Shown here: positions 1-9,416 of the stretch, in pieces
Layout: every line of letters begins with the position of its first letter
Position numbering within the stretch: the first letter of the stretch is position 1
Assembly (NCBI GenBank): GCA_016618085.1
Contig: JABLTG010000008.1
Span: 62,001 to 126,000 of the forward strand
Origin: Neovahlkampfia damariscottae
Lineage: Eukaryota; Heterolobosea; Selenaionea; Neovahlkampfiida; Neovahlkampfiidae
DNA length: 64,000 nucleotides
Reading direction: 5' to 3'
Translations under genes and position numbers: made by a program
Notes under the pieces: model-generated
What the model was told of the DNA's origin: nothing
The model's database searches: none
Seen by the model: only the letters and a program-made list of their open reading frames with translations

Positions 1-52
1 GATAAAATTCAAAAGTTCAACAAAAGATACCAATGGAACAATAGTAACAGCT

Positions 53-68
53 GGTCATTTAAATGACC
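53..68. repeat. 16-bp perfect palindrome
   Basis: The bases GGTCATTTAAATGACC equal their own reverse complement. The site lies 3' of the Rab gene that ends at 114. It could be a protein-binding site or part of a 3' end signal; nothing else near it supports a function. Confidence 0.4.
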
Positions 69-113
69 TTTACATTCTATAAAATTTGAATTGAATAAAT
101 TTACAAATTGTTT

Positions 114-737
114 TTATTTAAACCATAATGGACAAATCATTGAAGGCTGCTGAGAAGGTTCTGATGGAAAAACTGGTTGAACAACAGGGGTTTCATCATT
201 TTTCAACATTGATTCACTTGTTATTCTATCAAAAACTTGACCAAATGTTTCCTCAACAAAATTATTTTGTTTAGAACTTGTTTCAAAATATTGCAATTGA
301 TACTGATTGGCTAACTGTTCAATTGTTTCAGCATCAACTTCTCTTTTGTGTGCAATATCACATTTTGTACCTATGAGTGCTAAAAAGACATCTTCTCTTC
401 CAAATTTCTCAATTTGATCAATCCAATATGGAACATTCTTGAAACTCTCTTCTGAAGTTAAATCGAAGCAAATTAAGACAGCATGTGCTCCTCTGTAGTA
501 AGTTGTGCAAATTGTACGGAATCTTTCTTGACCTGCTGTGTCCCAAAGTTGTATTTTTGAATGTTTTCCGTTGAAAGAATGATGGTGAATTCTCAAGTCC
601 ATTCCTATTGTTGAAATATGACTGTCTGAGAATTTTTCATCACAAAATCTTGATATAAGAGAACTTTTACCAACATGAGAATCACCAATGAGTAAAACTT
701 TGAATAAAAAATCGTAATCTGTATTTTGACTTGTCAT
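114..737 (-). CDS. Rab-family small GTPase without a prenylation tail
   Basis: Single-exon 207-residue small GTPase. The G boxes are clear: P-loop GDSHVGKSS, switch I TIGMDL, WDTAGQERF, and ETSSK as G5. The fourth box is TKCD instead of the usual NKxD, which still keeps the base-specifying Asp. TIGMDL and WDTAGQERF place it with Rab1/8/10-type secretory Rabs. The C-terminus ends in CPLWFK, so neither a CC/CxC nor a CaaX motif is present. Either it is not prenylated or a short 3' exon was missed; I looked for a spliced tail and found none in frame. The start ATG at 735-737 faces a divergent gene across a region holding CCAAT boxes. Family call is firm, exact Rab class is not. Confidence 0.88.
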   Translation of the reverse strand: MTSQNTDYDFLFKVLLIGDSHVGKSSLISRFCDEKFSDSHISTIGMDLRIHHHSFNGKHSKIQLWDTAGQERFRTICTTYYRGAHAVLICFDLTSEESFKNVPYWIDQIEKFGREDVFLALIGTKCDIAHKREVDAETIEQLANQYQLQYFETSSKQNNFVEETFGQVFDRITSESMLKNDETPVVQPVFPSEPSQQPSMICPLWFK

Positions 738-984
738 TTGTTGTTGTGACTTGTAGTTATTTTGTGTTTAGTAACTGAGTGAATTTATTTTTCTATTTAT
801 AATGCCAATGACGTGTGAAGAAAAATCTCATTGGCTGTGTTGTTCTTGTTTTGCTGACGTCAGCTCTACAAACTGATTGGTGGAAGATGAATTTCTTAAA
901 ATTGAGGGAATTCGAATTGAAAAATAGAAATTTAAAAAAATTCACATTTTTTTCAAGAACATTGATTGGATGGCATAATACACC
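738..984. promoter_or_regulatory. Divergent promoter region between Rab and F-box genes
   Basis: CCAAT at 805-809, ATTGG at 830-834 and a further ATTGG near 873 lie between the two divergent starts. A palindromic CRE-like TGACGTCA lies near 855. The CCAAT pentamer recurs at almost every gene start in this window. That this is a promoter is inferred from position and recurrence. Confidence 0.5.
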
Positions 985-2678
985 AATGGAAACATCAGCA
1001 AAAAATATATGTAGGTTTAATGAGCTTCCAAATGAAATTCTTTTTGAAATACTCCTATACTTACAAGGAAATGAAGTTGAAAAAACTAAAATCTTAAACA
1101 AAAAATTTAAAATTTTTCTTACTCATAATGAATACTTTGGAGCAAAGTTTCAAAAATTACTTTTCAAGAAGATTATGAATCTTTATATTATAAAGACTCT
1201 TATGCAACTTTTGTAGACTTGTATTGTAAAAGAAATCAAAAGAGAAATTCAAATTTGGAGATTGTTAGATTTGACCTAAATACAAATGTTTTTTTGTCAA
1301 AAATCAACGAAAAAGAAGAGAAGATAGAAGATGAAATATAGTTGCATTCAAGAGAAGAATCAAAAAATTTGGATCATTTGTCAATTTCACCAAATAATGA
1401 ATTTGTGGCTTTTTCATATTTTGATCAGAAAAATTACTCCAATGAAATGGGCATTTATATAAAATGTTTAAAACCAAAGAATATTAAAAACACTGGCAAA
1501 ATTTTAATCAAAATTCAAACAAATCCAACTGTTCCATTTTACTATTATTGGTCAGAAAGTTCAAACTTTATTTCATGGACTGGATATTGTGTTAACGAAA
1601 ATAATACGATATCAATGGGTTTATGGGTACTTAATATCAGAGATACGCTCTTGAAGCATTTTTTAGAAGCTGTTTCACCTGAAGAAACGATGATCCTTGA
1701 TTACAAAAATCTGGACAAAAAAATCGAGAGTTATTTCAAAAGAAATGATGCTAAATACAATAATGTACTTGAATATTTTGAAGAAAAAAAAGGTTTCATT
1801 GAAATTAAAGAAATCAAACCAATCATAATTGGACGTCCTATTTTTTACTTTTGGAGGAATGAAAAAATATTTTTGCATTTGGGTAGCCAACTATTTTTGA
1901 TTGATTTTCAATATGAAAAGGAGAAAATTCAGAAATTGAATTTTTTGACACACTTCAGCGAGTTCACAACTCCAATATTTTTGAAAAATGAAAACTTGAT
2001 TTTTTGCACTAAAAACAAAAAATCAGGCAATGTATTAGAATATAATTGTATTTTAACAAATCAAAATGGTGATATCATAAAAAAATTGCACTCATTCACT
2101 CGTGACTCATTTTACACTTCTGATGAATCAAAAATGATATTATCAAAGGATGAACATTTTTTGTTGATTTTATTGAAAAAGGAAGCTGGGTCTTTTGAAG
2201 TAGAAACTTCTTTAGTTCTCATTGATTTAAAAAATGATAAAGAATATTTGATTTTTGAGTCAATATTTCATTCATTACAGACAATAATGAGATCATTTTC
2301 CAAACAAATATGGATACATGGTTTATTTGGAATCCTCAAAATGAACTTCAAGAATTATTTTTAAATGGAACTACGTTAAATTTCATGAGAAGTAAAACAC
2401 TATTTTTACTAACATGATTTGAAGAGTATTTTATATTCTCTGCTCAATATAACAGGTCCATTAGTTTTGTGAAAGAAGGTAATTGATAATTTCCTAAATA
2501 ATTTTCAGATAGTTTCATTTGGGCAGTGAAAAAGGTTCCAAACCCAAGAATCACAATTACCAAATTAAAAGAAAAGAAAACATATGATTTTAATGGAAAG
2601 TTTGGATGTTTTTTATCCAATTTCAGAAATTTAATCTCTGAACAAATCATTTATTTTTCTTGGACTTTTTCTAAATGA
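985..2678 (+). pseudogene. F-box / beta-propeller-like protein gene, apparently broken
   Basis: An F-box starts around residue 10 (LPNEILFEILLYL, then LNKKF and NEYFGAKF). It is followed by a long region with propeller-like strands (LSISPNNEFVAFSYF). The reading frame changes near 1165 and again near 2300 with no GT-AG intron to explain it, and an in-frame TAG sits at 1339-1341. The 3' part is otherwise well formed. A 33-nt intron (about 2384-2416, with ACTAAC before the acceptor) removes a TGA, and a 30-nt intron at 2479-2508 follows. Coding then runs to TGA at 2676. Either the gene decayed recently or the assembly has homopolymer errors. An upstream ATG at 888 is also in frame with the F-box. 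Confidence 0.55.
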
Positions 2679-2754
2679 AGTGATCGTTTTGACCGATAAG
2701 GGAAAATCTTGTATGAAAAATCACTATTGTAAATACAATTTATTTCTTTCATTT

Positions 2755-3237
2755 TTAGTTGAGTAGCACTCCAACTACAGCGTTTACTCCTAAAGCAAAA
2801 ATTGAGACAACACCAGTAAACCATCCAATCGCTCTATGAGGTTGAAGTGAATGAGCATAACTATAAGTGTGAAATATTCTAGCTACAGTATAAGCAATAA
2901 CAGCTATATTATGTACTTTTGTTGAAAATGGTGACAAAAGTGAAATCCATGAAAATATGATACCATAAGGAATAGATTCAAGATCATTTAACACGATTCT
3001 TTGCCAACGAGCGTCTTCCTCTTGTCTTTTTAAGGTTTTTTCATCTGTAGCATCTTTTTTCATTCCAAAGTTTTGTGTTCTTCCTTTTGGATTGAGTGAA
3101 AGTTGTTCATCTTCTGGAGGACGACTTCCACCTTGAAATCTTTTTCCACCTTGTATTCCAGTTGTTAAGAAAAATTTAAGGAATAAAACAAAAGAAGAGA
3201 TAACAGTGATTTTATGTGATAAATTGTCGATAACCAT
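2755..3237 (-). CDS. MAPEG-family microsomal glutathione S-transferase 1-like
   Basis: Single-exon 160-residue integral membrane protein. A hydrophobic N-terminal segment, a basic cytosolic loop, then RIVLNDLESIPYG and RIFHTYSYAHSLQPHR match the conserved MGST1 signature (R-x-x-x-NDLEN..P and R..H...Y...LPQPNR). Three further hydrophobic helices follow. MAPEG enzymes are trimers of the ER or outer mitochondrial membrane that conjugate glutathione to lipophilic substrates or reduce lipid peroxides. Length fits the family (about 150-160). ATTGG at 3272-3276 puts a CCAAT box about 35 nt upstream of the start. Confidence 0.85.
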   Translation of the reverse strand: MVIDNLSHKITVISSFVLFLKFFLTTGIQGGKRFQGGSRPPEDEQLSLNPKGRTQNFGMKKDATDEKTLKRQEEDARWQRIVLNDLESIPYGIIFSWISLLSPFSTKVHNIAVIAYTVARIFHTYSYAHSLQPHRAIGWFTGVVSIFALGVNAVVGVLLN

Positions 3238-3392
3238 TGCTTTAAAAAAATTCCGGAGCTGTGGAATTTTGATTGGTTGTTGATAATAAACAAATCAACA
3301 AAACTCCAAGCACATTTCCAACGGAAAATAATGTCTGACAGATGGATTACTCTTTGATTTGTATCAAAAACCAAAGAACATTTATTTCTTTG

Positions 3393-3665
3393 TTAATTTC
3401 GGTCTAATGATTTAGATCTTTTTCTTTGTTCATTGAAATACAGCAATATTGGTTGTTTATCTCTTATTTTATCGTATCCTTGAATTTGGGATGGACATTG
3501 CAATCTCTTAGGAATTTTGAAGCAATGCAGATGTTGATGAAATTTTTTCACTTTGTCGTCATTCACTATTGTGATCACTTTGATCTCTTTGATGTTTATG
3601 ATCTTCGAACATCTTAAGCATTGCTGTTTTTCTTTTCTTTCTTCAATCACTTGGTACTGAATCAT
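3393..3665 (-). CDS. Stand-alone PARP-type zinc-finger protein
   Basis: A 90-residue protein consisting almost only of a zf-PARP module. It has CLRC (C-x2-C), then a hydrophobic strand region, HLHC (H-x2-C) about 28 residues later, a basic KRLQCP, and IQGYDKIRDKQ, which matches the conserved I-x-G-[FY]-x-x-L...DQ end of the module. In PARP1 and DNA ligase III this finger recognises DNA breaks. Here no catalytic or other domain follows; the rest is a basic tail (EQRKRSKSLDRN). It may be a nick/break-binding adaptor. A PARG-like hydrolase is encoded about 13 kb away, which is suggestive only. The fold call rests on motif spacing read by eye. Confidence 0.65.
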   Translation of the reverse strand: MIQYQVIEERKEKQQCLRCSKIINIKEIKVITIVNDDKVKKFHQHLHCFKIPKRLQCPSQIQGYDKIRDKQPILLYFNEQRKRSKSLDRN

Positions 3666-4227
3666 TTTGTATTGGTTTTTTTGAGATCACAACGATTTTC
3701 ATTGGACAAAAAAAATTTGAAGAGGAGACAGACAGTTCAATGTTGAAGTTTTTCAAAATTAGAACTATTTTTGAAACCACAACATCTTTTTGTTGATAAT
3801 TTCTTATGAAAAATTTACTCAGGAAGTAAAACTATGGTAGAAAAGAAGTTAAAGGCGAGAAGGAGAGGAAAGAAACCAGAAATTGGACAACTAGATTCTT
3901 TTTTTCTTTACTTTATTCATATTGAAACAATATGAATTTCGTCACTTACAAAGTCAAAAGAAATGGGACATGTTGTATTGTTCCATCATGAAATATCCAC
4001 TTAGAAATGAAGATGGCATTTACAACAATTACCAAAACGATTTGTACATGGATATTCATTTGTTCTGTTTTAATTTTGAAGGCCTTCAAGAATATCCAAA
4101 ACAAACAAAACCTTGGTCCAAATTTGGAAAAAAAATTGACCAAAAATAACAAATAATTTCCAAATTTACACCTCACTTTCCAAATTTGAATAAAAACAAT
4201 TTGCAACAACAAATTTGCACAAACAAC
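3666..4227. other. Intergenic region, no supported gene
   Basis: About 560 bp between the zf-PARP gene and the first histidine kinase. A 33-codon basic reading frame begins with ATG near 3836 (MVEKKLKARRRGKK) but has no recognisable partner exon. The region is rich in CAAATTTG-like words near the kinase start and lacks a canonical CCAAT close to that ATG. Confidence 0.4.
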
Positions 4228-6598
4228 ATGTTGAACACTCGCTTCATTTCAAAGAAAGTCTTTTTTCCAAATACTTATACATTTTTTGTCGTTGCTTGGC
4301 TTATTTCGTATATAGAATCAGGTTTCAAACCACAACTGCTGCTGGTCTTCTTATTTGATGCAATTTTTCAGCCAATATTTGGAATGAAAGGTGTAAAAGG
4401 ATCCGAATATTGGACTATACTTCGTTGTTTGATAAAAATCTTCATCTCTTATCCAATGTAAGGAAAAAAAAAAATTCACTTCTTTTTTTAGATATTTCAA
4501 ATATGCAAATCCGGAATACTCTTGGATTTTTGTTGACATTCATATTCTGCAATTATGTCCTAATCTTTCAGAAAACTTTCATACTTCTGCTGACATGCTT
4601 GGCTTCTTGAACATTTCTTGTTATTTTTTATGTTCATATTTTTTCTTGGAAAGAAGCTTAATTTTTACATTTGCTATCAGTTTTTCATTTGTTTATCAAC
4701 ATGCTTTCGTCAGTGCTTACAAAATTTTATTCACCAAAAATACAAAGTTGCTACATCAAAAAGTGAGTGAATTTGAAAGTTTTTTGTCATCAATTCAGAG
4801 TCATGTAATTAAAACAGATATGAATTTCAATATTTTACTTGTGAACAAAAAATTGCTTGGAAAAACTGTTGACGAATTGATTGGTAGTTCGTTCAAAAAT
4901 CTTTCAATTTTCAACGAACAAAAATTCAAATACTTAAAGGAAACCAAAAAAACTCAACATTACAAAATTCAAATACAAAATCTAAAACAAATGAATTCTT
5001 TATATTCAATCGTTGCTTCTCCAATTTTGATTGACAATGAAATGGTCGGAATCACAATTTTATGCACTGATTCAACTTATGAACTAGAAATCAAAAAAAA
5101 AGAGATTGAACATGAAAAACAAGTAGTTGCATTGAAATCTAAAACCGAATTTATTGCATCTATTTCACATGAAATTAGAAATCCACTTCAAGCATTAACA
5201 TTTTCAATTGAAAGTTTAAAATGTAATGAACCAAGAAAAGATCAAATTGGAATTTTAAATGAAGCACAAAATTCAAATCAATTAATTAATCATATTATTG
5301 GAGATATTTTAGATTCATCAAAAATTGAAACTGGAAATTTTCAACTTCAAAACAAGAACTTTGAAATTCTTGATTCTATTGAAAGTGCTATGAAAATCAA
5401 TATTCCACAAGCATTCAAAAAATCATTAGATTTTACTTATTCTATTGATTTTCAAATACCAAGAATCTTGAAAGGCGATAATCCAAGACTAATTCAAATT
5501 ATCTCCAATTTGATGTCCAATGCCATAAAATACACTAATTCCGGAAATATTCATTTAGATGTGAAACAGGTATTGAAATCATCTCAAAAATATCTTCGTT
5601 TCTCAATTAAAGATACAGGAATTGGAATCAAAAAAGAAAATTTGAACAAAATATTTTCAATGTTCGAACAAGTTCATGATTCAACTGGAAAAGATTCAAC
5701 TGGTTGGGGTATTGGATTATCTATTGTAAAAGGATTGATAAATTTAATGAATGGAACGTATGGAGTTGAAAGTGAATACGGATTTGGATCTACATTTTGG
5801 TTTGAAATTCCGATGATTGATTCAATGAATTCACTTACAATTCATGATTCTCTTCCAATTTCACATTTCAAAACAATAATTTTGGTTCTTCAAGATCTTG
5901 ATATTACCAAAGAAATGAAGAATTTATTCAACGGATTGCAGGTGAACTCAATTTTCGTAACCAAATCATCAAGTCAAATCTCAGAAATTTATAATAAGAA
6001 TCCTAGCGATTGCAAAATATTTGTTGATGATGACTTGATATATCAAGTTCCTTCAAGTATACCTCATGAACAAGTTTTAGTGATTGGAAATTCTTCCAAA
6101 AAAGACAGTGAATACAATGATTGTTTAAGATTGTTTAAACCTTTGCTACCTTCAAATGTTATTTTAGAATTGACACCACCTGCAACAAAGAAATTTTCAG
6201 GGGATCAATTTTTACTTGACGGATCAACTGTATTGATTGTTGAAGATCATGTGGTCATTCAAAAGTGCATGAAACGTTTTGTCGAAAAAATGTCTCCAAA
6301 AAAAGTTCTTGTTGCATCAAATGGAGCAGAAGCTTTGAAATACTTTGAATTAGAAAAGAAAATTGATTTGATGTTGACAGATATCCAAATGCCAGTATTG
6401 GATGGGTATGATTTAATTAAAGCAATGAAATTAACTGATCATGGAAAGAGAACAAAAACAGTTGTAACTACTGGCGAAATGAATAATCCAAAAGTTTCAA
6501 CATTTATGAATCAATGGAGAGTTGATGATATTTTGATGAAACCAATTACTTACAGTTCATTGATTGCTTCAATTAAGAATTTGTCAGTTTCAAAGTGA
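4228..6598 (+). CDS. Transmembrane hybrid histidine kinase 1 (tandem copy 1 of 3)
   Basis: Two exons, 4228-4457 and 4492-6598, around a 34-nt intron; 778 residues. The N-terminus has about four or five hydrophobic helices. A PAS-like domain follows (IKTDMNFNILLVNKKLLG ... MVGITIL), then HisKA (SHEIRNPLQ, phospho-His about residue 303). HATPase_c follows with an N box (SNLMSNAIKYT), DTGIGI and GWGIGLSIVKGL. Next is a degenerate receiver-like stretch (CKIFVDDDLIYQ), then a complete receiver (IVEDHVV, LTDIQMPVLDG with phospho-Asp near 707, LMKPIT). Such proteins pass phosphate His to Asp to an HPt protein. The intron sits at the same place in the two following paralogues, right after the second helix pair. 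The DHp-coding stretch is identical in DNA to its neighbours. Confidence 0.93.
5129..5452 (+). repeat. Converted block, copy 1 (324 bp identical in three kinases)
   Basis: Base for base the same as 7774-8097 and 10308-10631, by direct comparison of the lines. It encodes the end of the PAS-HisKA linker, the phospho-His helix pair and the start of the ATPase domain. With copy 2 alone identity extends to 5462 (334 bp). Confidence 0.95.
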
Positions 6599-6849
6599 AT
6601 TAAAGGTTATCACTAATATTTGAAAGAAAAAGGTGATAAAATTGTAAATAAGAGTTTCTAAAAATTTAGTTTTTTTTCAATTTTGACCAATCAACTTTCT
6701 TTTGCTCAAAATTTGATGAGGTGCTGTTTGCTTTGCCAAATTTTTGGTAAATTGATTCCTTGATAAGATCCAAAAAGCAATGGATAGGAATTAAGTGACT
6801 ATTTTTGTAATGGAAAAGTTGTCAAAAGACATCAACTTTGTTCAAACCA

Positions 6850-9243
6850 ATGAAATACTACACAGTTTTTTTAAGAAAAATGAAGGAGAAGTTAAAGACA
6901 ACAACTTTTTTCTTTCCTCTAGTTTTAACATTCTTTGGATTTTCTTCCATGATTGCAATTCTAACAACCGAAAAAGAAAATCAAACAACATTACTGGCTA
7001 TTTTTTCATTAGATGCAATAGTTCAACCTTTACTCGCATATCAAAGTATAGATGGTGGTTATGAAAAGTGGAATATCATTCGTTGCATTTTCAAACTTTT
7101 ATGTTATCCTTTGTAAGAACTATTAACTAACCAATTATTCAGATATTTTTTTTCGGTTCATCAAGATTTTTCATGGGTTTTCTTCAACATACATTTGCTA
7201 TTACTGGGCCCAACATTTTCAGAATCTTATATATATGCGAATATTTTCATGGGTATCAATGTGCTTTATTTTTCTCTCTTTTCATTTGTTTTTGGACAAC
7301 AAACATTACTTTTCACAATCAGTCATTCATTTTCATTTATATTTCAACATTTTTTGATGACAGCATACAAGAAATTGTACTCAACAAACACAATTTTATT
7401 GGAACAAAAAGTAAGTGAATATGAAAGTATTTTAGAATCAATTCAAAGTCATGTGATCAAAACTGATTTAAACCTCAAAATAATATTGATAAACAAACCA
7501 TTTCTTGGAAGAAATGTGGAAAGTTTGATCGGAAGCTCATTGAACAAACTTCCAATTTTTAATGAACAAAAATTTGATTGGATGAAGAGATCTAAAAGAA
7601 TTCAAAACTATAAAATTCAAATTTTAGATAAAAAAAGTTTCTATTTATTCAACATTTCAGCATCACCAATATTGGTCAAAGGTGAAATGGTTGGAATTAC
7701 AATTTTATGTCGAGATTCAACATGTGAACTACAAATCAAAAAAAAAGAAATCGAACATGAGAAACAGTTATTCGCATTGAAATCTAAAACCGAATTTATT
7801 GCATCTATTTCACATGAAATTAGAAATCCACTTCAAGCATTAACATTTTCAATTGAAAGTTTAAAATGTAATGAACCAAGAAAAGATCAAATTGGAATTT
7901 TAAATGAAGCACAAAATTCAAATCAATTAATTAATCATATTATTGGAGATATTTTAGATTCATCAAAAATTGAAACTGGAAATTTTCAACTTCAAAACAA
8001 GAACTTTGAAATTCTTGATTCTATTGAAAGTGCTATGAAAATCAATATTCCACAAGCATTCAAAAAATCATTAGATTTTACTTATTCTATTGATTTTCAA
8101 ATACCAAAAAGTTTGATTGGTGATGGTCAAAGATTGACTCAAATAATTTCAAATTTGATGTCCAACGCTATCAAATATACTAACATCGGAAAAATTCATT
8201 TAGAAGTTAAATCAATAAAAAAATCCAACAATAATTTTGTTCGCTTTTCAATTGAAGATACTGGAATCGGCATTAGCAAAGAAAATCAAAATAGAATATT
8301 CAAAATGTTCGAACAAGTTCATGATGATTCTGATATTAAAAAAGTAAGTACTGGATGGGGAATAGGTCTTTCAATAGTAAAAGGATTGATCAAATTGATG
8401 AAAGGAACGTATGGAGTGGAAAGCGAATATGGAAAAGGATCGAAATTTTGGTTTGAAGTTCCTTACAATGAAAATGATTGTATTTCAATTTTTGAATCAT
8501 TGGCAATTTCACATTTTAAAAGAACAATCTTTGTCATCCAAGAAGAAAAAATAAATAAAGAACTAAATGAATTTCTTTTGGGGTTACAAACATCAGCAAC
8601 TGTCACCAAATCAAAAAGTAAAATTTCAGAAATTTACAATATGAATCAAAATGATTGTAAAATTTTTGTGGAAGATGATTTGATGCATCAAATACCAAAA
8701 GATATTCCTCATCAAAAAGTTATAATAATTGGAAATGAATCAAAGAAGGAATGTGCTTTTAACAATTGCACAAGATTATTTAAACCTTTATTGTATTCAG
8801 ATTTAATTTTAGAATTGACACCAATATTGAAGAAGAATTATTCTGGAGATAATAATCTTCTTCAAGGATTGACTGTTTTAATAGTTGAAGATCACAGGGT
8901 CATACAAAAATGTTTAAAACAAATGATCAAAAAAATGAATCCTTCTGAAGTTTTAATTGCATCAAATGGGGTTGAAGCTTTGACGCATTTTGAAAATGAT
9001 AAAAAAATTGATTTGTTGCTCACTGATATCAATATGCCTTTGATGAATGGATATGAATTGATTGAAGCCATTAAATCATCAGAGAAAGGTAGAAACACAA
9101 AAACTATTTTTTCAACTGGTGAAATGAACAATCAGGAAGTACTTGAGTTTGTGGGTCAATGGAAAGTAGATGATGTTTTGTTAAAACCAATAACTTATTC
9201 TACTTTGATTGCTTCCGTGAGGAACTTACCATTGTTAAATTGA
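6850..9243 (+). CDS. Transmembrane hybrid histidine kinase 2 (tandem copy 2 of 3)
   Basis: Exons 6850-7112 and 7143-9243 around a 30-nt intron; 787 residues if the first ATG is used (a second in-frame ATG is at 6880). The order is as in its neighbour: hydrophobic helices, PAS-like (IKTDLNLKIILINKPFLG), HisKA (SHEIRNPLQ, His near 312), HATPase (DTGIGISKENQ, GWGIGLSIVKGL), degenerate receiver (CKIFVEDDLMHQ), receiver (IVEDHRV, LTDINMPLMNG, LLKPIT). The ATG overlaps a CCAAT box (ACCAATG). Outside the converted block the protein is clearly divergent from copies 1 and 3, most of all in the membrane sensor. Separate inputs feeding a shared phosphotransfer partner are a reasonable inference. Confidence 0.93.
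7774..8097 (+). repeat. Converted block, copy 2
   Basis: Identical to 5129-5452 and 10308-10631. With copy 3 the identity also extends upstream, from 7723 (matching 10257), through a nine-A run of the same length. With copy 1 it extends downstream to 8107. Confidence 0.95.
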
Positions 9244-9416
9244 TTTAAACTTATTATTCAGTAAATGTTCTACTTTTGCTCAAATTATGATCTATTTAGG
9301 TAGATTGGTAAATGGAAATATGAATTTCCAAAATAGTTCGAAACAAAACCATTTTGAGAGATTATTATTTTTTTTGAACCAATGAAAATGGTTTGTTTTT
9401 TCTCTGTCGGACAAAG

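Noticed and set aside
2415-2417. In-frame TGA in the F-box/propeller gene
   Set aside because: It falls inside a well-formed 33-nt intron (A|GTAAAACAC...GATTTGAAG) whose removal keeps frame, so it is not counted as damage.
3922-4149. 75-codon frame upstream of kinase 1
   Set aside because: No CCAAT start context, no family, composition like intergenic DNA.
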